Shown piece after piece: positions 7,469-13,299 of a DNA stretch of 13,299 nucleotides. Origin of the DNA: an uncultured Eubacteriales bacterium (GTDB lineage: Bacteria > Bacillota_A > Clostridia > Lachnospirales > Cellulosilyticaceae); assembly GCA_900556665.1 (NCBI GenBank), contig USPX01000039.1:1-13299 (forward strand). Reading direction: 5' to 3'. Positions within the stretch are counted from its first letter, which is position 1, and the number at the start of each line of letters is the position of its first letter. A model generated the notes under the pieces. That model made no database searches. It was not told where the DNA came from and saw only the letters and a program-made list of their open reading frames with translations. A program made the translations under genes and the position numbers.

Positions 7469-8614
7469 CTAGCATGTTTCTACTTCTGAACCAAATTTTC
7501 TTTTAAAGCACCAAATGCCTATTGGTAACATAATTAAAATATAAATAACAAGTGCTATAATATCTCCTTTTACATCTGCAAAAGATAGATTTTTAATTAG
7601 GATTTCATCAAAGCTTCTTGCATAACTCATAAGTGGCCAAAATGTTTTTACAAGGGCTACTAATGCATTTGGCATTTGATCTATTGGCCATACATAACCA
7701 CATGTTAAAAATGTTGGTAATGATAACATATACGCGATTTGTGTGAAGCGTGTTTTCTTACCTGTGAAACTATATAAGATAATACCTGCGCAGCTTATAG
7801 CTACAGCAAATAATACACTTATTAAAACAGCTAGGCCAATGCTTCCATTAAATATCAAACCAAACTTCCTATGTATTAAATAGATTGAAAAGGCACCTGA
7901 ACCGATAAGACATGTTCCTGCTACTACCATTTTCGCAAATAATTTAGGAAGTGTTCCTTTAGCTGCTACTTCTTCTGGATTTCTTGACATTAATGTTGCC
8001 ATACTTGATAGCATAAGCTGTTGTAAAAATACAGCAAAGATACCATACATTAAATAATTCATATAAGTTAATTTAGAATCATATAACATACGTTCTTCAA
8101 AGGTTATAGGAAGTGCCATATTATTAGCTACATTTTCTTCTAAACTCCCTTTTGCTTCTATAACTTGAATAGCCGCACCTGCTGATACTGTTTGAACAAT
8201 ACTTGCTGCCCCTGCATATAAGTTATTACTTATAATAGCATTTGTCCCATCTGTTAAAATTAAAACTTGAGATTGTATCCCATCTTTAACATTCATATTA
8301 AGGTCTTTTGGAATATATACCCCCATATGAACCTTACGTTCATCAATAAGTTGTTCAAGCTCTGCTTTATCCTTTGCATAGTACTCAACAATAAAGCGTT
8401 CATTTTCATCAAAGTAACGTACAATCTTTCTACTTAAACTACTATTATCTTCATCTAAAACAGCAATAGCTACGTCATTTACATAGCTATTGTAATATGC
8501 CCCACCAATCCACATTGATAAGAATGGCATAGCAATGAAGAATATGAGAAGTAACCCTATTTTCTTAGAGGTAAAATCAATTTCTTCTAAAAGGCTTTTA
8601 AAAAAAGTGATCAT
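7469..8614 (-). CDS. ABC-2 type permease, second of a tandem pair
   Basis: This 381-residue membrane protein has the ABC2_membrane_3 layout. One helix (about 19-38) is followed by an outside domain of about 145 residues, then five helices (about 185-208, 228-248, 258-283, 291-310 and 350-370). The outside domain begins VAIAVLDEDNSSLSRKIVRY, and the C-terminal half has the family CGYVWPIDQMP segment. Length, layout and these motifs match the upstream neighbour, so the two are an old duplication and probably pair as a heterodimeric pore. It overlaps the neighbour by 4 bases (ATGA), with GGAGG inside the neighbour's end. No ATPase is encoded in the operon, so the energy source is unknown. The nearest known layout is E. 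coli YbhG-YbhF-YbhS-YbhR, which does include an ATPase. Confidence 0.87.
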   Translation of the reverse strand: MITFFKSLLEEIDFTSKKIGLLLIFFIAMPFLSMWIGGAYYNSYVNDVAIAVLDEDNSSLSRKIVRYFDENERFIVEYYAKDKAELEQLIDERKVHMGVYIPKDLNMNVKDGIQSQVLILTDGTNAIISNNLYAGAASIVQTVSAGAAIQVIEAKGSLEENVANNMALPITFEERMLYDSKLTYMNYLMYGIFAVFLQQLMLSSMATLMSRNPEEVAAKGTLPKLFAKMVVAGTCLIGSGAFSIYLIHRKFGLIFNGSIGLAVLISVLFAVAISCAGIILYSFTGKKTRFTQIAYMLSLPTFLTCGYVWPIDQMPNALVALVKTFWPLMSYARSFDEILIKNLSFADVKGDIIALVIYILIMLPIGIWCFKRKFGSEVETC

Positions 8615-9756
8615 CGATTATCTTCCTCCTTTGGTTTCCCCATATTACGAATAGTGATTCCCAGTGTACCTATTGCAATCATAACAACTGTATAAAGTAC
8701 TAAAAATCTAATATCTGCGCCAACATTTACTGTGCTTCCTTTAAGATAAATATCTCTTAAATTATCACCATAATGTGTAAATGGAATAAACTGTGCCATC
8801 CATTTATAAGAAGGAATCATAGAGATAAGTGGCCATGTGTAACCTGCCATAATAGAGTTAGGAATAAGTAATAAACCTGATACTGTCATAGCAACTACAC
8901 GATTACGTAGGCATGCTGAAAGCGCTACTGCTAGAGAAGCTACAGCAAACATAAATAACACACTTAAGAAGTACACAAGTGGTAATGATCCTCTACAAGG
9001 AATTTTAAATAGCGTTACTTGCATAGTTACATTGATTAAAATAGCAATGCTACCTAATATACCGTAGAATATAACTTTACCTAAAATGTAAGCAAGTTCA
9101 TTACGTTTTTCTTCGCCTTCTTCTTTACGTCTGCGGCGCACGCACAGTACACCCGTTAAACCTATACCCAGCTGGCAAATAACTGTTCCATACCCTGGTG
9201 TCATAAAGTAGTTGAAATTCTTAGTTGGATTATAAAGTGTACGTGTCACAAAGCTAATTGGCATAGCTGTTGTGAAGGCTTCATCATAGCTTTTATTTAA
9301 ACGGCCTTGAAGATGCTTTACACTAGCGCCAACTCGCATTGAAATAAGAATTTCACTGGCCTTACTTTTTGCGATACTTGTAAGACTCATGTGACTACCA
9401 TCATAAATCATCATAATCGTTGGAGATTTTAAATCTGTTACATCTTCTGAGAAATTTTTAGGAATAACCATTCCCGCTCTTACTTTACTTGAATTAATAA
9501 GTGCTTCAAGTTCTGATTGACTATCTATCTGATACTTTAAATCAAAAGCATCATTATCTCTAAAGTAACCTATCAGCTGTCTACTAAGCTGTGAATCATC
9601 ATAGTCCACAACAGCGAAAGGCACTTTATCTATAACTCCCTTATTAAGCTGCCAACCTACTAAGAGGTTGACAACAATAGGGATGATTAAACATGCAATA
9701 AGCATAAGTTTATCTGATTTTAACTTACTTAGCTCTTCTCTGATACTTCCTAACAT
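8611..9756 (-). CDS. ABC-2 type permease, first of a tandem pair
   Basis: The protein has 381 residues and the same layout as the next gene. Helix 1 is at about 17-36, and an outside domain (about 37-183) starts VPFAVVDYDDSQLSRQLIGY. Further helices lie near 188-207, 228-247, 258-280, 288-306 and 350-372. The family GYTWPLISMIP segment precedes the last amphipathic stretch. A basic loop, RRRRKEEGEEKRNE, lies after helix 2, where an ATPase would be expected to dock from the cytoplasm. The ATG at 9756 follows AAGGTGAG. Its stop overlaps the next start by 4 bases. It lies 40 bases after the HlyD-type gene. Export of a small molecule or lipid with the HlyD and TolC-like partners is the natural inference; the substrate is unknown. 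Confidence 0.87.
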   Translation of the reverse strand: MLGSIREELSKLKSDKLMLIACLIIPIVVNLLVGWQLNKGVIDKVPFAVVDYDDSQLSRQLIGYFRDNDAFDLKYQIDSQSELEALINSSKVRAGMVIPKNFSEDVTDLKSPTIMMIYDGSHMSLTSIAKSKASEILISMRVGASVKHLQGRLNKSYDEAFTTAMPISFVTRTLYNPTKNFNYFMTPGYGTVICQLGIGLTGVLCVRRRRKEEGEEKRNELAYILGKVIFYGILGSIAILINVTMQVTLFKIPCRGSLPLVYFLSVLFMFAVASLAVALSACLRNRVVAMTVSGLLLIPNSIMAGYTWPLISMIPSYKWMAQFIPFTHYGDNLRDIYLKGSTVNVGADIRFLVLYTVVMIAIGTLGITIRNMGKPKEEDNR

Positions 9757-9796
9757 TTACTCACCTTCTTTGCGTAAGCTTTCATAGGGCGTCTCA

Positions 9797-11146
9797 TTAT
9801 TCAGCCTCATTGGCAAATTGAATATATGCACTCATACCTGGTCTTAATGTTTGCTCAGTATTTTCAAGTTCAATTTTTACACCAAATGATACGATATCGA
9901 AATCACCATTTTCATTAGTTGCTCTTTTAATCGCAAAGTCAGGTTGTGCATTAATTGTTGTTACTGTACCTGTAAATGTTTGATCTTTGTAAGCTGGTAC
10001 TTTAACTTGTACTTGTTGCCCTTGTGTGATTTTGCTAAGGTCAGTTTCTTTAACGCTTACTTCTACCCAAGTTCCTTTTAAGTTACTTACGATAGCCATT
10101 TGTGAACCAGATGATACAAGTTCACCTTCTTCAGAATTGATAGTTGTTACAACGCCATCCATTGGTGCTTTAATAACAACTTCTTTAAGATAAGCCTCAA
10201 CTTCCGCTACTGCTCCTTTAGCTTGTTGTACTAATCCCTCTTTAGCTTCTACGCCTGCTTGTGCTTGTGCGAGAAGCGCTTTAGAAGAATCTACACTTGC
10301 CATAGCTTGTGTAAGTTGCGCTTTTGCTGCTGAAAGTCCAGCTTCAGCTTGGTCTACTCTTGTTTTAGCTGCTTCAAGTCCAGCTAATGCTTGCTGACTT
10401 GTTGCTGTAGCAGCTTTTTTATCTTCTTCTCTAGCACCTTCTTGTGCCATACTTAATGTTTGTTTTGCTACTTCAAGTTGTGTTTTGATTTCATCTAATT
10501 TTTGCTGTGATACTGCACCTTTTTCTACAAGGGCTGCTACTCTATCATAAGATGCTTTCATTAAATCATAAGCAGCTTGTGCTTGCACGACTTCTTGATT
10601 TCTTGCACCATTATCAGCTTTTTCTTTCACTGCTGTTGCTGCTTCATATTGTTTTTCTGAAGCTGCTACACCAGCTTTAGCTTCATTTACTTTTCCTGCT
10701 GCTGCATTTACGCCAGCTTGTGCCTGCTCTACTAAACCATTTGAAGCATCAAGTCCAGCTTGTGCTTGCTCATATGTTTTTTTAGCTGCTTCAAGTCCGG
10801 CTTTTGCTTGTCTTAAAGCTGCCTCAGCTTGTTGTTTCTTAGCTTTGATTTCATCACTTGAAATCTCGATAAGTGGGTCACCAGCTTTTACTTCTTGACC
10901 TTCTTGTACGTAAATTTTTACGATTCTACCTGGTACTTTACTATTTACATTTACTTCTTGAGTTTCAAGAACCCCTTGTGCCACTAAGCCATCTTTAGCA
11001 TCAAAGAATTTTCCGATTGCTGCAAGCTCTGTATCTTTAGTCCCATTAAATCCATATGTTAATATGCATAAAACGATTGCTAAGCAAGCTGCAATTGCAA
11101 CTACATTAAGTAATTTCTTTGCTTTGAACACTTCTTTAAAATTCAT
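9797..11146 (-). CDS. HlyD-family membrane fusion (periplasmic adaptor) protein
   Basis: The protein has 449 residues. One N-terminal membrane anchor (about 11-32) is followed by a first lipoyl half-motif, VPGRIVKIYVQEGQEVKAGD (71-90). A very long Ala/Gln-rich coiled coil spans about 97-320, with repeated QAQAGL-type units. Then come the second lipoyl half, VIKAPMDGVVTTINSEEGEL (324-343), and a beta-barrel domain (about 358-449). The hairpin tip YDRVAALVEKGAVSQQKLDE carries R202, L206 and S213, the R-L-S pattern of MacA- and AcrA-type adaptors that contact TolC tips. The start at 11146 is preferred to ATG 11185 because AGGAGG (11154-11159) is 7 bases upstream. The protein would link the ABC-2 permeases to the TolC-like protein encoded just before it. 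The coiled coil is longer than in AcrA, which may suit a thick cell wall; that is inference. Confidence 0.93.
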   Translation of the reverse strand: MNFKEVFKAKKLLNVVAIAACLAIVLCILTYGFNGTKDTELAAIGKFFDAKDGLVAQGVLETQEVNVNSKVPGRIVKIYVQEGQEVKAGDPLIEISSDEIKAKKQQAEAALRQAKAGLEAAKKTYEQAQAGLDASNGLVEQAQAGVNAAAGKVNEAKAGVAASEKQYEAATAVKEKADNGARNQEVVQAQAAYDLMKASYDRVAALVEKGAVSQQKLDEIKTQLEVAKQTLSMAQEGAREEDKKAATATSQQALAGLEAAKTRVDQAEAGLSAAKAQLTQAMASVDSSKALLAQAQAGVEAKEGLVQQAKGAVAEVEAYLKEVVIKAPMDGVVTTINSEEGELVSSGSQMAIVSNLKGTWVEVSVKETDLSKITQGQQVQVKVPAYKDQTFTGTVTTINAQPDFAIKRATNENGDFDIVSFGVKIELENTEQTLRPGMSAYIQFANEAE

Positions 11147-11153
11147 GTTTCTT

Positions 11154-11159
11154 CCTCCT
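11154..11159 (-). promoter_or_regulatory. Ribosome binding site that fixes the HlyD start
   Basis: AGGAGG lies 7 bases before the ATG at 11146. The longer in-frame start at 11185 would put this site inside the gene and add 13 residues ahead of the membrane anchor with no good site of its own. Confidence 0.88.
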
Positions 11160-11223
11160 ATAACTATACGTTTAAATACTCTCATTTAAATTAAGCATTT
11201 AGCATGCTTATTCTTATGTATGA

Positions 11224-12879
11224 TTAATATGGTAAGATACCAATATCATTTAAATATTTAAGTCTTGATAAGTTATAACCGTTTACAACTTCGATTTCTT
11301 TTTCTTCAATATTTGTAAGGTTTTCTTCTGCTGCAATAACTTCTACAATTGTTCCTGACATATCTTGTAAGTTAAGTTGTTTAAGAAGAGCATTATCAAA
11401 CCCATAACCTACTTCATATTTAACTTTGGCAATTTCAACATTTTCTGTAGCATCTTGACGAAGCTCAGCTGCTGTTTTTACAAGTTTTCTCATAGACTCT
11501 ACTGTAGCATGAGATGTACGAATATCACTTTCTGCTTGAAGTTTTGCTTGGTCAATTGCAATTTTAGCCGCCTTCTGTAAAAGTATAACTTCTTTATATT
11601 GATTATCACTGCTTGTGTAATTCGGGGCTCTTACAGCATCCATTAAATCATCATAAAGTCCTGCTTGTACTTCAGCCTTTCTAATAGCTAATTGATTACT
11701 AAGCCCACTTGCAATACCTTTTGCTAAATCAAATTCTTCATCTGGATTTGCTTCTACTTTTGCAAGTTGAATATCTTTTGATAAATCCATATTCATATTT
11801 TTCTTAAGCTCAATTAAAGCTGAATTGTATTCTTTTACTTGCAGTTCACGTGCCATAACTGTTGAATTATAGTATGATTTAGCAAGTAACATATCATCTT
11901 TAGATTTACCGCCTACTTCATAAGCTGCTTTTGCTAACTCATATTGTACAAGTCCTCTTTCCATAGCTTTATCTTTTACTCTTAAGATTTCTTGTTGTTT
12001 TAAAGCTTCGAAGTAACTATTTTCAATAAGAAGTGCTACTTGATTTTTTAAAATATTAACAGCATAAGCTGTTACTTTATCTTGTGCTGTTACCATTTTG
12101 ATAACAAGTTCCCCAAGAGGTTCTACTCTTAAAGATGAAATTGTGCTTACTGAAAGTTTATTAGCTACATTGGCCATAGCAAATTGTACAGCCGCATCAT
12201 ATTGAGATTTACTTGAAAGATACTCTTGTGTACTTGCCTCTAATTTCTTTTCACTTTCTGAAAGTAATACTCCTGATTCTTCTAATGTTGATTTAGCTAT
12301 TGCAAAAACTTGTTCTTCAACACCTTTGGCAACTCCAGTTGCTAAAGCCTCTGGTATACCCATGTTTTTTAATTGTGCTGTTACGTCTTCTACTATCTTA
12401 GTTCCAGCTTTAACATTAACTGAAACTTTAAGCCCATATTCTGGTTTATCAATTTCTATTGTCTTTGTTATTGGTGAAAGCCCTGCTTCAAGATAAGCTT
12501 TGGCATTATTATACTCTGTTTGCTTTTCATAAAAGGTGTCTCTACCATCATTAATTAAGTATCCTGCATGAGATAATGCCATTGTGTTTTCATTTAAAGT
12601 ATTTCTTACGTCTTCACCATTGCTTCCCACAAGTTTGGCAATATCCGCTTGATTATGAACTTGTTTTAGCGATAAACTATTTTCAAGTCCATATGCTATA
12701 GCTTCATCTAAGGTTAAAAGTGTGCCTTTTATTTCTGCTATTTGCTTAGTATCTTGTTTTTGAGTGTTTGTTTCTACCACACTAGTTGTACTATCTTTTG
12801 CAGCTGGAGTTTGTGCGTAAAGTGTATTACTTACTAGTAATGTTGCGATCATTAAAGATGCTATTAGCTTTTTACTCAT
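11224..12879 (-). CDS. Secreted TolC-like efflux protein, apparently lacking the beta-barrel
   Basis: The 551-residue protein starts with a Sec signal peptide (1-22, ending TLYA before QTPA). There is no lipobox, sortase motif or membrane anchor. It has the two-fold repeat of TolC: LTLDEAIAYGLENSLSLKQV (56-75) is echoed by FDLAKGIASGLSNQLAIRKA (383-402). Each half has a hairpin-tip motif, YEVGGKSKDDML (320-331) and YEVGYGFDNALL (488-499). In the second half only about 15 residues (417-430) stand where two membrane strands would be, too few for a barrel. In the first half that place holds a mostly helical insert of about 170 residues (90-260). It is the first gene of the exporter operon, 77 bases before the HlyD start, with a GAGGGAG site before its ATG. 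TolC family membership is secure; function without an outer membrane is not. Confidence 0.85.
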   Translation of the reverse strand: MSKKLIASLMIATLLVSNTLYAQTPAAKDSTTSVVETNTQKQDTKQIAEIKGTLLTLDEAIAYGLENSLSLKQVHNQADIAKLVGSNGEDVRNTLNENTMALSHAGYLINDGRDTFYEKQTEYNNAKAYLEAGLSPITKTIEIDKPEYGLKVSVNVKAGTKIVEDVTAQLKNMGIPEALATGVAKGVEEQVFAIAKSTLEESGVLLSESEKKLEASTQEYLSSKSQYDAAVQFAMANVANKLSVSTISSLRVEPLGELVIKMVTAQDKVTAYAVNILKNQVALLIENSYFEALKQQEILRVKDKAMERGLVQYELAKAAYEVGGKSKDDMLLAKSYYNSTVMARELQVKEYNSALIELKKNMNMDLSKDIQLAKVEANPDEEFDLAKGIASGLSNQLAIRKAEVQAGLYDDLMDAVRAPNYTSSDNQYKEVILLQKAAKIAIDQAKLQAESDIRTSHATVESMRKLVKTAAELRQDATENVEIAKVKYEVGYGFDNALLKQLNLQDMSGTIVEVIAAEENLTNIEEKEIEVVNGYNLSRLKYLNDIGILPY

Positions 12880-12923
12880 CTTTCTCCCTCTTTCTCGAAG
12901 TATTTTATTTTACATTCAAACTA

Positions 12924-12939
12924 GTTAATCATAATTAAC
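12924..12939. promoter_or_regulatory. Palindromic operator candidate for the exporter operon
   Basis: GTTAAT and ATTAAC form perfect 6-base arms around CATA. The palindrome lies just after the predicted transcription start (near 12947) and before the TolC-like gene. Its size and place suit a TetR- or MarR-family repressor, but no such regulator is in the window. Confidence 0.5.
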
Positions 12940-12953
12940 ATTTTCACTTCTTT

Positions 12954-12982
12954 GTTATACCCCAAAAATAGACTACCGTCAA
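12954..12982 (-). promoter_or_regulatory. Promoter of the TolC-like/HlyD/ABC-2 operon
   Basis: On the minus strand, TTGACG (12977-12982) is followed by 17 bases and TATAAC (12954-12959), each matching five of six consensus bases. Transcription would start near 12947, giving an untranslated leader of about 67 nt that contains the palindrome. Confidence 0.82.
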
Positions 12983-13022
12983 TTATCTATTTGCAAATTT
13001 TACCTTTTTTTAGACATAAATA

Positions 13023-13050
13023 AAAAACAGTCGCAAAAGCAACTGTTTTT
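13023..13050 (-). terminator. Terminator after the threonine aldolase-family gene
   Basis: AAAAACAGT pairs with ACTGTTTTT. An inner GC-AAAA-GC tip sits beyond a single C-A mismatch, and T-rich sequence follows in the minus direction. It lies 12 bases past the stop at 13063 and separates that gene from the exporter operon. Confidence 0.88.
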
Positions 13051-13062
13051 CTTTAGTGTTTT

Positions 13063-13299
13063 TTATACGTCTTTTAAAGCTTTAATGAAGCTTTCTACAC
13101 CTTCCCTTTTAGTAGCCCATGAAGTTACTAAACGGATAGCCGTACGATTTTCATCAATTTTCTCCCATACTGTAAAATCAAAGTCTTTTTCTAACCTTTT
13201 AAGTGTTTCATTTGGAAAAATAACAAACACTTGATTCGTTGGTGATTCACTGAAGAATTCGTAACCAGTTTCCTTAATAGCAGCTCTTAAAATATCTGC
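13063..13299 (-). CDS. Threonine aldolase-family enzyme, C-terminal 78 residues (runs off window)
   Basis: Only the C-terminal small domain is present; the PLP-binding lysine and the rest lie beyond the window. The fragment runs from ADILRAAIKETGYEFFSESP through NQVFVIFPNETLKRLEKDF. It ends with RTAIRLVTSWATKREGVESF, which is the conserved end of low-specificity L-threonine aldolases (LtaE-like). These are fold-type I PLP enzymes of the beta-eliminating lyase superfamily that split threonine to glycine and acetaldehyde. Another member of that superfamily cannot be excluded from the tail alone. A terminator follows directly, and the gene is not part of the exporter operon. Confidence 0.85.
   Translation of the reverse strand, partial: ADILRAAIKETGYEFFSESPTNQVFVIFPNETLKRLEKDFDFTVWEKIDENRTAIRLVTSWATKREGVESFIKALKDV

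Noticed and set aside
10200..10850. Tandem DNA repeats in the HlyD-type gene
   Set aside because: Similar units such as those encoding QAQAGL recur irregularly. They reflect the Ala/Gln-rich coiled coil rather than a DNA repeat array.
11147..11185. Longer N-terminus for the HlyD-type protein starting at ATG 11185
   Set aside because: The strong AGGAGG at 11154-11159 points to the ATG at 11146, and the extra 13 residues add nothing family-like.

Overview
The window is AT-rich DNA with strong Shine-Dalgarno sites (AGGAGG-like), sigma-A type promoters, U-tract hairpin terminators and a PyrR RNA-binding loop. Together with protein sequences that read as Clostridia (Lachnospirales or Cellulosilyticum-like), this points to a low-GC Firmicute. 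That placement is inference; no rRNA or other marker gene is present. All genes but one lie on the minus strand, so read the layout from right to left.

Right end (13299 to 13063): the C-terminus of a threonine aldolase-family enzyme, closed by a hairpin terminator. Next comes a four-gene operon (12879 to 7469) with a clear promoter and a perfect palindrome between promoter and gene. It encodes a secreted TolC-like helical protein, an HlyD-type membrane fusion protein with a long coiled coil, and two overlapping, related ABC-2 type permeases. No ATPase is present. The TolC-like protein keeps both hairpin-tip motifs but appears to lack the beta-barrel strands. The HlyD protein keeps the R-L-S tip pattern that contacts TolC in Gram-negative pumps. 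This is the most unusual part of the window: a trans-envelope exporter layout in what is probably a single-membrane organism.

Middle (7419 to 6536): the only plus-strand gene, a LysR-type regulator broken near its end by a single-base frameshift. It is divergent from a pair of half-size ABC exporters (6387 to 4690 and 4686 to 2932). These two show the complementary defects of an asymmetric heterodimer: one has lost the catalytic Glu and switch His, the other has an altered signature motif. A CxxCxxCC (YkgJ/UPF0153) cysteine-cluster protein follows (2837 to 2169), with its own promoter and a strong terminator.

Left end: a consensus promoter at 2010-2038, a leader of about 260 nt with a PyrR-binding loop and a terminator hairpin, then codB (cytosine permease) and the start of codA (cytosine deaminase). 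This is a pyrimidine-salvage operon: CodB imports cytosine, CodA deaminates it to uracil, and PyrR with UMP would stop transcription in the leader when pyrimidines are plentiful. A hairpin between codB and codA may reduce codA expression. No tRNA, rRNA, CRISPR array or mobile element was seen.
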